Assembly: GCA_017481065.1 (NCBI GenBank)
Contig: JAFUPT010000173.1
Coordinates: 1 to 42,491, forward strand
DNA length: 42,491 bases
Reading direction: 5' to 3'
DNA from: Clostridia bacterium
GTDB taxonomy: Bacteria; Bacillota_A; Clostridia; Christensenellales; Aristaeellaceae
Below, piece after piece: positions 26,451-34,798 of this stretch (within the stretch, counting starts at the first letter, position 1; each line of letters begins with the position of its first letter). A program made the position numbers and the translations under genes. The notes beneath the pieces were generated by a model. The model saw only the letters and a list, made by a program, of their open reading frames with translations. It was not told the DNA's origin and did no database searches.

Positions 26451-28025
26451 ATGAAGAAAATCCTTGCCATGCTGCTGGCATTTGCCATGCTGCTGGCCCT
26501 GTCCACCTGTTCCGCCGGAGCCGCGGCAAAGGACAGCGTGGTAATCGCCATCGGTTCCGAGCCGGAAACCCTCGATCCCACCAAGGGCTGGGGCCATGGA
26601 AACGCCCCCATCGTGCAGAGCACGCTGGTGAAGTACACCGCCGGCTTGGCCTTCGAAAATGACCTCGCCACCGGCTATTCCCTCTCCGAGGATGGCCTTC
26701 GCTGGACCTTCACCATCCGGGAGGACGCCTTCTTCACCGATGGCGAGCAGCTCACCGCTTCTGATGTGGCCTTCACCCTCGAAACCGCCAAGGCCGCCCA
26801 GGGCAGCGTGGACCTCACCTACATGGAAAGCGCCGTCGCCCAGGATGATTTCACCGTCGTTGTCACCCTGTCCAGGCCCACCTCCATCTTCCTCAATACC
26901 GTGGCCTCCATCGGCATCGTTCCCGAGCATGCCTATGGAGAGGATTACGGCATGAACCCCATCGGCTCCGGTCCCTATAAATTCGTGGAATGGCGGCCCC
27001 AGGAGCAGCTGATGTTCACCGCCAATGAAGATTACTACGGCGGAGCCCCCGCCATCAAGGATGTCACCGTGGTATTCATGTCCGAGGACGCCGCCCTCGC
27101 CGCCGTGCAGTCCGGCCAGGTGGATGTGGCCTATTCCACCGCCACCCTCGGCAGCATCGCGGTGCCGGGCTACCATGTGGTGTCCGCTCCCTCCGCCGAT
27201 AACCGCGGCTTCACCCTGCCCATGCTCCCCAATGAGGGCAAAACCACCGAATCCGGCGCGCCCATCGGAAACAATGTCACCTGCAATCTGGAAATCCGCC
27301 GGGCCATCGCCTATTCCATCGACCGCCAGCTCGTGGCGGATATCGCCCTGAACGGCTTTGCCCGCCCCGCTTATTCCGAAAATGACGGCATGCCCTGGAA
27401 CAACCCCGAAGCTGCCATCGAAACCGATGTGGAATACGCCAGGCAGCTCCTCGCCGATGCGGGCTGGGCGGATACCGATGGCGACGGCGTTGTGGAAAAG
27501 GACGGCGTGAAGGCCGAATTCAATTGCCTCTATCCCAGCGGCGATTCCGTGCGCCAGATCGTGGCCATGGCCGCTGCCGAGCAGGCGGCCCAGATTGGCG
27601 TCAGGATCACCGTCGAAGGCACCAGCTGGGATGAAATCATGAAGCGCATGTTCTCCGAAGCCGTCATGATGGGCTGGGGCAGCGCCATTCCCAATGAAAC
27701 CTATTACCTCTACCGCAGCGAAGGCGCCCTGCTGGATGATTTTTATAATCCCGAGGGCTATATGAGCGAAACCACCGACGCCTACCTTGCCGCCGCCATG
27801 GAGGCCCTCACCGTAGAGGAGGCCAACAAAAACTGGCAGCTCGTACAGTGGGACGGCGAAACCGGCACATCCATGAAGGGCGAATGCCCCTGGGTGTGGA
27901 TCGTGAACCTCGATCATGTCACCTATGTGCGCGATGGCCTCTCCATCGGCGACCAGCCCATCCACGGCCATGGCCACGGCCTGCCGCTGATCCAGAACCT
28001 GCAGGAGTGGAATTGGGAAGAATAA
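26451..28025 (+). CDS. Family 5 substrate-binding lipoprotein (nickel/peptide ABC transporter)
   Basis: Extracytoplasmic solute-binding protein of 524 residues (SBP_bac_5). The signal peptide ends in a lipobox LSTC with the lipid-modified Cys at residue 20. IGSEPETLDPTKGWG and IGSGPYKFVEW are family-typical. Near the C terminus is PIHGHGHG, a histidine cluster that could bind a metal; with the compact NikDE-like ATPases downstream this favours nickel or a metal chelate over peptides. That is inference, since no conserved ligand set can be checked by eye. Upstream is a good promoter; downstream is a hairpin that may partly terminate, giving more binding protein than membrane subunits. Confidence 0.85.
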   Translation: MKKILAMLLAFAMLLALSTCSAGAAAKDSVVIAIGSEPETLDPTKGWGHGNAPIVQSTLVKYTAGLAFENDLATGYSLSEDGLRWTFTIREDAFFTDGEQLTASDVAFTLETAKAAQGSVDLTYMESAVAQDDFTVVVTLSRPTSIFLNTVASIGIVPEHAYGEDYGMNPIGSGPYKFVEWRPQEQLMFTANEDYYGGAPAIKDVTVVFMSEDAALAAVQSGQVDVAYSTATLGSIAVPGYHVVSAPSADNRGFTLPMLPNEGKTTESGAPIGNNVTCNLEIRRAIAYSIDRQLVADIALNGFARPAYSENDGMPWNNPEAAIETDVEYARQLLADAGWADTDGDGVVEKDGVKAEFNCLYPSGDSVRQIVAMAAAEQAAQIGVRITVEGTSWDEIMKRMFSEAVMMGWGSAIPNETYYLYRSEGALLDDFYNPEGYMSETTDAYLAAAMEALTVEEANKNWQLVQWDGETGTSMKGECPWVWIVNLDHVTYVRDGLSIGDQPIHGHGHGLPLIQNLQEWNWEE

Positions 28026-28086
28026 CGAGTAAATCAATGAGAATCTGAGGATTTTCATTGTAGAGAAGCTGTAAAAAACATATCAA

Positions 28087-28122
28087 CAGGATGGCCTGCG
28101 CCATCCTGCATTGTCGTTTTTT
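28087..28122 (+). terminator. Attenuator-like hairpin between binding protein and permease genes
   Basis: CAGGATGGC at 28087-28095 pairs perfectly with GCCATCCTG at 28100-28108 and is followed by CATTGTCGTTTTTT. It suits partial termination after the highly expressed binding-protein gene. Confidence 0.7.
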
Positions 28123-28154
28123 CGAAGAAAGGGATTTAAGAAAGGAGCCGTGCC

Positions 28155-29150
28155 ATGCAGGGTACCTTTGGCCGCCTGTTGAGCAGCTTTATAAGCTATG
28201 GAATCAAGATCATCTCCCTGCTGCTGGCGGTGAGCGTGATCGCCTTCGCGCTGGTAAGCCTTTCGCCGGTGGACCCGGTACAGCAGTATATCCTCGGCCT
28301 CGGCGCCGCCGTCTCTCCCGAGCAGCGGCTGGAGATCGAGGAATATTGGGGTGTGAACGAGCCGCCCGTGGAGCGCTATTTCAGCTGGCTGGGCGAATTG
28401 CTCAAGGGAAATATGGGCCAGTCCTCCCTCTATCGCCGCCCGGTGAAGGATATCATCGGGGAAAGGTTTTTAAATTCCCTCGCCCTCATGCTCTGCGCCT
28501 GGCTGCTCTCCGGCGTGATCGGCTTCGCGCTGGGCTGCGTGATGGGCATGTACCAGGATAAATGGCCGGATAGGCTCATCAAGAAGATTTGCTATCTCCT
28601 CTCCTCCGTGCCCACCTTCTGGCTGGGCCTGGTATTTTTGCTGGTGTTTTCCGTGTGGCTCAAGTGGTTTCCCATCGGCTTCTCCAGCCCCATCGGCGTG
28701 CAGAGCGCGGATGTAACCATCTGGCAGCGACTGCACCATTTGGCCCTCCCGGCCTTCACCCTGAGCCTGATGTCGTTTGCCAATATCGCCCTGCATACCC
28801 GGCAGAAGCTGATTGATGTATTGAACAGTGAATATGTGCTCTTTGCCCGGGCGAGGGGAGAGGGCAGGTGGACCATCCTGCGCCGCCACGGCCTGCGAAA
28901 CATCCTGCTGCCTGCGCTCACCCTGCAATTTGCATCCTTTGCCGAGCTCTTCGGCGGCTCCGTCATGGCGGAAAATGTGTTCTCCTATCCGGGCCTCGGC
29001 AGCGCGGTTGCCGCAGCCGGCCTGAACGGCGATGTGCCGCTCCTGCTGGGCGTCACCCTCTTCTCCGCCCTCTTCGTGTGCGTGGGCAATATGATCGCCA
29101 ACCTTCTCTACGGCGTGATCGATCCGCAGATTCGGGAGGTGCGCAAATGA
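28155..29150 (+). CDS. ABC transporter permease (NikB/DppB type)
   Basis: Membrane permease of 331 residues with six predicted helices. The family N-terminal stretch is IAFALVSLSPVDPVQQYI, and the cytoplasmic EAA-like coupling loop is near ARARGEGRWTILRRHGLRN. AAAGGAG precedes the ATG. Its stop overlaps the next start (ATGA), so the permease pair is coupled. Confidence 0.9.
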   Translation: MQGTFGRLLSSFISYGIKIISLLLAVSVIAFALVSLSPVDPVQQYILGLGAAVSPEQRLEIEEYWGVNEPPVERYFSWLGELLKGNMGQSSLYRRPVKDIIGERFLNSLALMLCAWLLSGVIGFALGCVMGMYQDKWPDRLIKKICYLLSSVPTFWLGLVFLLVFSVWLKWFPIGFSSPIGVQSADVTIWQRLHHLALPAFTLSLMSFANIALHTRQKLIDVLNSEYVLFARARGEGRWTILRRHGLRNILLPALTLQFASFAELFGGSVMAENVFSYPGLGSAVAAAGLNGDVPLLLGVTLFSALFVCVGNMIANLLYGVIDPQIREVRK

Positions 29151-29971
29151 AGAAGATGAACCGGCGCACCAAGGTGCTCATCCTCACCATCGTTATGGCG
29201 GTCGTGCTGGTTGCCATCTATGCCCTCGGCCTGCTGATTCCCGAGAGCGCCGTGGCCACCAGTTTCCTGAATGCCAAGCAGCCGCCGAGCCTTGCCCATC
29301 CCTTCGGCACCGATACCCTCGGGCGCGATCTTCTGATGCGCACCCTCAAGGGCATGGCCGTCAGCATGACGGTGGGCATCGTGGCCTCCGTCATCAGCGC
29401 GGTGATCGCCGTGTTTGTGGGCATTGCCGCGGCGACGGGCAGCAAATATGTGGATGGCTTCATCAACTGGCTGATCGATTTGGTGATGGGCGTGCCCCAC
29501 ACCATCCTGGTCATCCTCATTTCCTTCGCCATGGGCCGGGGCCTCAAGGGCCTGCTCATCGGCATCGCGGCCACCCACTGGTGCAGCCTTGCCCGCCTGA
29601 TTCGCGGCGAAGTGCTGCAGCTGCGCTCCCAGCAGTATGTGGCGGTGTCCCGCAGGCTGGGCAAATCCAGCGGCTGGATACTCGTTCACCACCTGCTGCC
29701 CCATCTGGTGCCCCAGTTCTTCGTGGGGCTGGTATTGCTCTTTCCCCACGCCATCCTGCATGAAGCCAGCGTGTCCTTCCTGGGCTACGGCCTGCCGCCG
29801 GAGCAGCCCGCCATCGGCATTATCCTGTCCGAGAGCATGAAGTACCTCTCCGCCGGCATGTGGTGGACGGCGCTGTTCCCGGGCCTTCTGCTGGTGCTGA
29901 TCGTGCTGCTGGTGGATAAGCTGGGCGATAACCTGCGCATGATCATCGATCCATACAGCGCGCAGGATTAA
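29147..29971 (+). CDS. ABC transporter permease (NikC/DppC type)
   Basis: Second permease, 274 residues, starting at the ATGA overlap at 29147 with GGGAGG just upstream. It has the DppC-family HPFGTDTLGRDLLMR segment after the first helix, and the coupling loop near QYVAVSRRLGKSSGWILVHHLLPHL. The open frame extends far upstream, but that part is a shadow of the previous gene. It forms the heterodimeric channel with the preceding permease. Confidence 0.9.
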   Translation: MKKMNRRTKVLILTIVMAVVLVAIYALGLLIPESAVATSFLNAKQPPSLAHPFGTDTLGRDLLMRTLKGMAVSMTVGIVASVISAVIAVFVGIAAATGSKYVDGFINWLIDLVMGVPHTILVILISFAMGRGLKGLLIGIAATHWCSLARLIRGEVLQLRSQQYVAVSRRLGKSSGWILVHHLLPHLVPQFFVGLVLLFPHAILHEASVSFLGYGLPPEQPAIGIILSESMKYLSAGMWWTALFPGLLLVLIVLLVDKLGDNLRMIIDPYSAQD

Positions 29972-29980
29972 GGAGGCGGC

Positions 29981-30915
29981 ATGAAACAGAAAATCGATAC
30001 CCTGCTGGAGATCCATGACCTCTCCGTATCCTTCCGCATGTATGATCATGCGCTGGACAGCGGGAGCTCGATGTGATCTCCGATCTGCATCTCACCGTCC
30101 GTCCGGGCGAAGTGGTGGCCATCGCCGGCTCCTCCGGCTCGGGCAAGAGCCTGCTGGCCTCCGCCATCCTCGGCATTCTGCCGAACAACGCCGCCGTGCA
30201 CGGCCATCTGCATTACAAGGGGCAGGAACTCACCCCGGAGCGCCAGGCGCAGCTGCGCGGCAGGGAATTTGCGCTGGTGCCCCAGTCCATCGCCTACCTC
30301 GATCCGCTGATGAAGGTGGGCAGGCAGGCGGACGGCCATAAAAAGCCCCGGCCCACCGAAAAGCGCCGCGGCCTGTTCAAGCGCTTCTCCCTGCCGGAGA
30401 ATACAGAAAAGCTCTATCCCTTCCAGCTCTCCGGCGGCATGGCCCGCCGCGTGCTGGTTTCCACCGCGCTGATCACCGATGCCGAGCTCATCATCGCCGA
30501 TGAACCCACTCCCGGCATGAGCCTCGACCAGGCCCTCGAAGCCCTGCAGATGTTCCGGGAAATGGCCAACGATGGCAAGGCCGTGATCCTCATCACCCAT
30601 GATATCGATCTCGCCTTCGAATTTGCCGACCGCGTGGCCGTGTTCTATGCCGGAACCACCGTGGAAACCGCCCCGGCGGCGGATTTCCGCAGCGGCCCCG
30701 AAGCCCTGCGCCATCCTTACAGCAAGGCCCTCTGGCGGGCGCTGCCCCAGAATGGCTTTGAACCCATCCCCGGCTTCCAGCCCTACGCGGGGGACCTGCC
30801 CAAGGGCTGCCTCTTTGCGCCCCGCTGTCCCCATGCCACGGAGGAATGCCTGAACCATACCCCGCCCATGCAGGAAATGCGGGACGGAGAAGTGAGGTGT
30901 TTCCATGCGACTTGA
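29981..30915 (+). pseudogene. ABC transporter ATPase (NikD/DppD type), frameshifted near the start
   Basis: The normal start is ATG 29981 with AAGGAGG upstream, giving an N terminus with LLEIHDLSVSFRMYDHALD that then runs into TGA at 30074-30076. The rest of the ATPase continues in another frame (RELDVISDLHL...), as if one base were missing near 30056-30061. That frame carries Walker A GSSGSGKS, signature LSGGMARR, Walker B LIIADEP and the cysteine-containing tail CLFAPRCPHATEEC. A GTG at 30073 overlaps the TGA and has GGGAG six bases before it, so reinitiation could produce an ATPase lacking about 31 residues. No slippery heptamer is visible. It could be a real lesion or an assembly error. 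Confidence 0.8.
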
Positions 30916-31519
30916 AGCCCGGAATGTATCCTTCCGCTATGACCGCAGTCAGCCCTGGGTGCTTGAAAATGCTTCCCTCTGCGTGGAGAGCGGCGAAAGG
31001 CTGGCCCTCTTCGCCCCCAGCGGCTATGGAAAGACCACCCTCGCCATGCTGCTGTCCGGCTATCTCACTCCCAGCTCCGGCGAAATCCTGCTGGATGGCA
31101 AGCCCCTGCCCAAAAAGGGCCTCTGCCCGGTGCAGCTGATCTACCAGCATCCCGAAAAGGCCATCAATCCCCGCTGGCGGCTCAAGCGCGTGCTGGAGGA
31201 GAGCGGCGAATTGCGCGGCGATGTGCTGGACGCCTTCGGCATCGAGCGCGCATGGCTGGAGCGCTTTCCCCGGGAGCTTTCCGGCGGCGAATTGCAGCGC
31301 TTCTGCGTGGCCCGGGCGCTGATGAGCGGCGCGGAATTTTTGATCTGCGATGAAATCAGCACCATGCTGGATGTGATCACCCAGGCGCAGATATGGAATG
31401 TGGTGCTGGAGGAAGCGGAAAGGCGCAATATGGGCCTCGTCGCCGTCACCCACAACCATCATCTCGCCCGCCGCATTGCCGGCCGGGTATATGATCTCTC
31501 CAAACAGCAGTATATTTGA
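30905..31519 (+). CDS. ABC transporter ATPase (NikE/DppF type, compact)
   Basis: Second ATPase of 204 residues, shorter than peptide-type DppF proteins. It has Walker A APSGYGKTT (with Ser-Gly-Tyr in the loop), signature LSGGELQR, Walker B FLICDEIS and H-loop AVTHN. There is no cysteine-rich C-terminal tail. The start lies inside the end of the first ATPase gene with GAGGTG upstream. Together they would energise the two permeases. Confidence 0.88.
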   Translation: MRLEARNVSFRYDRSQPWVLENASLCVESGERLALFAPSGYGKTTLAMLLSGYLTPSSGEILLDGKPLPKKGLCPVQLIYQHPEKAINPRWRLKRVLEESGELRGDVLDAFGIERAWLERFPRELSGGELQRFCVARALMSGAEFLICDEISTMLDVITQAQIWNVVLEEAERRNMGLVAVTHNHHLARRIAGRVYDLSKQQYI

Positions 31520-31524
31520 ATTTC

Positions 31525-31570
31525 TTTCCCCGATCCGATTCCACGGACCGGGGAAATTTACAGTTTTACA
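31525..31570 (+). terminator. Probable terminator of the ABC transporter operon
   Basis: TTTCCCCG (31525-31532) pairs with CGGGGAAA (31549-31556), with an inner TCCG/CGGA. The following TTTACAGTTTTA is T-rich but broken. Confidence 0.6.
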
Positions 31571-31647
31571 CAATTTTTCTCCGCTTCCCTCTGGATGAAT
31601 TCATGAATAAATGGTAAAATATACTGGATAAAGCACAGGAGTATGCT

Positions 31648-32031
31648 ATGGGTAAAAATCTCAGGCTCAGCTTCCAAAAAGGGGATATCATCGCCGCCGC
31701 TGCGGTGGTGCTTCTGGCGCTCGCCGTGGGCGCGGCCTTCCTGCCCGGCGGCAGCGCGGGGGAAAACCATTCCCTGTACATTTACCGGGATGGCGCTCTG
31801 CTGCATGCGCTGCCCCTCAACCAAAATGCCAGCCTTGAAATCTCCGGCGATTATTCAAACACTGTAACCATACAGGATGGCAGGGCCGCCATCACCGCCT
31901 CCGATTGTCCGGGGGAGGACTGCGTGCACAGCGGCTGGATTTCCGGCCCGGGCCGCAGCATCGTGTGCCTGCCCAACCGGGTGGAGCTGCGCATCGAAGG
32001 CGCGTCCGAAGTGGATTTCGTGGTGGGGTAG
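31648..32031 (+). CDS. NusG domain II-containing membrane-anchored protein
   Basis: Protein of 127 residues with one N-terminal membrane helix (about 13-33), followed by a NusG-domain-II-like extracytoplasmic domain. The family pattern is visible in ASDCPGEDCVHSGWIS and CLPNRVELRI, with cysteines in the DCPGEDC loop. Such proteins recur next to Gx transporters and flavin-based electron-transfer genes; the molecular role is unknown. AGGAG lies before ATG 31648. The gene ends in TAG four bases before the Gx transporter start, so the pair is an operon. Confidence 0.82.
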   Translation: MGKNLRLSFQKGDIIAAAAVVLLALAVGAAFLPGGSAGENHSLYIYRDGALLHALPLNQNASLEISGDYSNTVTIQDGRAAITASDCPGEDCVHSGWISGPGRSIVCLPNRVELRIEGASEVDFVVG

Positions 32032-32035
32032 CGGC

Positions 32036-32545
32036 ATGAAGAATACGAAATAGCTCACGCAGTGCGCCCTGCTCATCTCCCTCGCGCTGGCGCTCTCCTA
32101 TTTTGAACGCTTCATTCCGCTGCAGATGGTGGTCCCGCTGCCCGGCGTAAAGCTGGGCCTGGCAAACATCGTAACCCTCGCGGCCCTCTACCTGCTGGGC
32201 GCAAAGAGCGCCCTCATCATCCTGGTGCTCCGCTGCCTGCTGGGCGCCATGTTCGGCGGGGGAATTACCTCCCTGCTCTTTTCAATCACGGGCGGCCTGC
32301 TCGCCATGGCGGTGATGGCCGCTGCCAGCCGCATCCGCATCTTTTCCATCTACGGCGTGAGCATACTTGGCGCAGCGGCCCACAACATCGGCCAGATCTG
32401 CGCCGCCATGCTGCTGATGAAGTCCATCTATATCGCGGCCTACCTGCCTTACCTGCTGGGCGTGGCCGTGTTTACCGGCCTCGCCACCGGCGCGGCGGGC
32501 GCGGGCGTGCTCCGCATCCTTGCTTCCGCCCGCCAGAATTCCTGA
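32036..32545 (+). pseudogene. Gx transporter-family membrane protein with an in-frame TAG at codon 6
   Basis: Membrane protein of the Gx transporter family (often labelled heptaprenyl diphosphate synthase component I). With the stop ignored the frame gives 169 residues, and a normal N terminus is obtained by reading TAG 32051-32053 as lysine (MKNTK-K-LTQCALLISLALALSY). One A-to-T change of AAG would explain it. The family segment VPLPGVKLGLANIVTLAALYLLG follows. The next in-frame ATG is 32126, which would remove about 30 residues including the first helix. TAG is the stop of recO, the DMT permease and the NusG-II gene, so it is not reassigned. The rest of the gene shows no other damage, so the lesion is recent or is an error. 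Confidence 0.78.
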
Positions 32546-32608
32546 GCTGTAAGCATCCCCGGATGGGATGTACAGATATGTCAACGATTTTTTATGGAGG
32601 AACGACCA

Positions 32609-33754
32609 ATGAAGAAGAGGATTGCATTCATCCTGACCCTGGTAATGATCCTGGCAGTGCTGACCGGCTGCGCCGGCACCCCCGTGGTGTATTACACCGA
32701 ATGTGATTGCCCCGAAGAAGTTTCTACTATGACTTCTGAAGAAGTTGCGGAAATCGCATCCGAAGTGGCCGCCGAGGTCGCCGCGGAAGTTGCCGCAGAA
32801 ATTGTCGCGGAAACTGCCGTGGCCGTTGAAGAGGCCGCTCCCGCAGCGGAAGCAGGCGCGCTCAAGACCGGTCTGGCCATCGTGACCAGCCTTGCCGAGA
32901 GCGAAAATGCCGCCAAGGCCGATTATGATGTCACCATCGCCGCAGTCACCGTGGACGATAGCGGCGTCATCCAGTCCTGCATCCTCGATGGCGTGCGCGC
33001 ATCCGTGGCCTTCGACGCCGCCGGCGCAATCACCTCCGATCTCGCAGCGGAAGTGCTCACCAAGAATGAACTGGGCGAAGCCTACGGCATGAAGGCCTAT
33101 GGCGGAGCGAAGTATGAATGGAACGAGCAGGCCGCCGCCCTGGCAAACTACGCCGTGGGCAAGACCGTTGAAGAGTTGAAAAACGGCGCGATCGATGAAT
33201 CCGGCAAGGCGAAGGACGCTGATCTCGCCTCCACCGCCACCATCTACCTCGGCGGCTATGTTTCCGCCATCGAGGCAGCCGTGAACAATGCCCAGGATCT
33301 GGGCGCAAAGTCCGGCGATGAACTGCGCCTGGCCGTCATCAGCGGCGTGGACAGCAGCGCCTCCGCCACTGCGGAAGCCGCAGGCAATGCCCAGCTGGAC
33401 TGCGATGTGGCCGTTGTTACCGCCAAGGACGGCGTGATCACCAGCTGCTATATCGATTCCCTGCAGGCCAAGGTGGCCTTCGACCAGACCGGCGCAATCA
33501 GCACCGATCTCACCGCCGCCGTGCAGACCAAGAACCAGCTCGGCGAGGCTTACGGCATGAAGGCATGGGGCGGCTCCCAGTATGAATGGAATGAGCAGGC
33601 CGCGGCCTTTGCCAAGTATGTCACCGGCAAAACTGCCGAACAGGTCGCCGGCATCGCCGTTTCCGAGGGCAAGACCACCGAGGCCGATCTCGCCTCCACC
33701 GTCACCATCGCCATCGGCGGCTTCCAGGGCCTGATCGCCAAGGCCATGCAGTAA
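32609..33754 (+). CDS. Lipoprotein with two tandem FMN-binding-like domains
   Basis: Surface lipoprotein of 381 residues. The lipobox is LTGC (Cys 21). A helical Ala/Glu/Val stretch (EVAAEVAAEVAAEI region, about 45-85) follows as a spacer from the membrane. Two copies of a domain of about 130 residues come next, each with DGVITSC or SGVIQSC, VAFD.AGAI and a strongly conserved LGEAYGMKA.GG..YEWNEQAAA block. The fold order resembles FMN_bind domains of PplA-type proteins, but no SGAT-like flavinylation site is seen. It lies directly before apbE (zero gap). It is probably a surface electron carrier or a scaffold for the neighbouring Rnf-like proteins. Confidence 0.75.
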   Translation: MKKRIAFILTLVMILAVLTGCAGTPVVYYTECDCPEEVSTMTSEEVAEIASEVAAEVAAEVAAEIVAETAVAVEEAAPAAEAGALKTGLAIVTSLAESENAAKADYDVTIAAVTVDDSGVIQSCILDGVRASVAFDAAGAITSDLAAEVLTKNELGEAYGMKAYGGAKYEWNEQAAALANYAVGKTVEELKNGAIDESGKAKDADLASTATIYLGGYVSAIEAAVNNAQDLGAKSGDELRLAVISGVDSSASATAEAAGNAQLDCDVAVVTAKDGVITSCYIDSLQAKVAFDQTGAISTDLTAAVQTKNQLGEAYGMKAWGGSQYEWNEQAAAFAKYVTGKTAEQVAGIAVSEGKTTEADLASTVTIAIGGFQGLIAKAMQ

Positions 33755-34786
33755 ATGAAGCGGCTGCTGGTCTTGTTCGCCGCGCTCTGCATCCTCCTGT
33801 CCGGCTGCGCGGCCAGGCAGGAGGAAACGCAGCGCAAGCAGTACACCGCCACCTTCCTTACCCTCTTTGACACGGTTACTTCCGTGGTGGGCCGCGCTGA
33901 AAGCGAGGAAGCCTTCCAGCAGCAGGCCAACGCCGTGCGGGATGCCCTCGGGGAATACCACCGGCTCTTTGATATTTACCGGAGCTACGATGGCCTGAAC
34001 AACTTAAAGACCATCAACGACCAGGCGGGCGTCGCCCCCGTCGAGGTGGATTCCCGCATCATCGCCCTTTTGAAAGATTGCCGGGATTTTTATGAAATTT
34101 CCGGCGGCAGGGTGAACGCCGCCATGGGCAGCGTGCTCGCCCTCTGGCATGATGCCCGCAGCGCAGGCATTGATAACCCCGCGGAAGCGAAGCTCCCGGA
34201 TGCCGCCGCCCTTCAGGAAGCCGCCCTGCATACCTCCTTTGATTCCATCGTGATCGATGAAGCGGCCTCCACCGTGTTCATCACCGATCCCATGGTGCAG
34301 CTGGATGTGGGCGCGATCGCGAAGGGCTGGTCCGTGCAGCGGGTTGCCGGGGAATCCCCCTCCGGCCTGCTCATCAGCGTGGGCGGAAATGTATGCGCCA
34401 CCGGGCCGAAGGATGCGGAAGGAACGCCGTGGGTCGTGGGCATCCAGAACCCCGATGGGGCTGCGGATGATTACCTGCACACCATCTATGTGTCCGGCGG
34501 AAGCGTGGTCACCAGCGGCGATTATCAGCGCGCCTACATGGTGGATGGCGAGCTCTACCACCATATCATCGACCCGGAAACCCTCTATCCCGCAAAGCTC
34601 TGGCGCGCCGTCACCATCGTCTGCGATGATTCCGGCGTGGCCGATATGCTCTCCACTGCGCTCTTCCTCCTGCCCCAGGCGGAGGGACAGGCCCTGCTCG
34701 ATTCCTTCGACGCCGAGGCCGTGTGGATGGATGCGGATGGCGGCCTGCTTTACAGCCCGGGCTTTAAAGACCTGATTCGAACGTAA
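33755..34786 (+). CDS. apbE: FAD:protein FMN transferase ApbE
   Basis: Extracytoplasmic lipoprotein of 343 residues that covalently attaches FMN from FAD to threonines of target proteins. Lipobox LLSGC near residue 18. Family motifs are LDVGAIAKGWSV, SVGGNVCATG, VVTSGDYQR and the HHIIDPETLYPA metal/FAD site. The ATG follows the previous stop with no gap. Targets visible next to it are RnfD and RnfG, which keep their flavinylation threonines. Confidence 0.95.
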   Translation: MKRLLVLFAALCILLSGCAARQEETQRKQYTATFLTLFDTVTSVVGRAESEEAFQQQANAVRDALGEYHRLFDIYRSYDGLNNLKTINDQAGVAPVEVDSRIIALLKDCRDFYEISGGRVNAAMGSVLALWHDARSAGIDNPAEAKLPDAAALQEAALHTSFDSIVIDEAASTVFITDPMVQLDVGAIAKGWSVQRVAGESPSGLLISVGGNVCATGPKDAEGTPWVVGIQNPDGAADDYLHTIYVSGGSVVTSGDYQRAYMVDGELYHHIIDPETLYPAKLWRAVTIVCDDSGVADMLSTALFLLPQAEGQALLDSFDAEAVWMDADGGLLYSPGFKDLIRT

Positions 34787-34798
34787 CGAGGTGAAAGA

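Noticed and set aside
30050..30076. Programmed ribosomal frameshift in the transporter ATPase
   Set aside because: No slippery heptamer or downstream pseudoknot is apparent, and this family is not known for frameshifting. A lesion or reinitiation is more likely.
32051..32053. TAG recoded as an amino acid
   Set aside because: TAG is the normal stop of recO, the NusG-II gene and the DMT permease in the same window, and no recoding element is seen.
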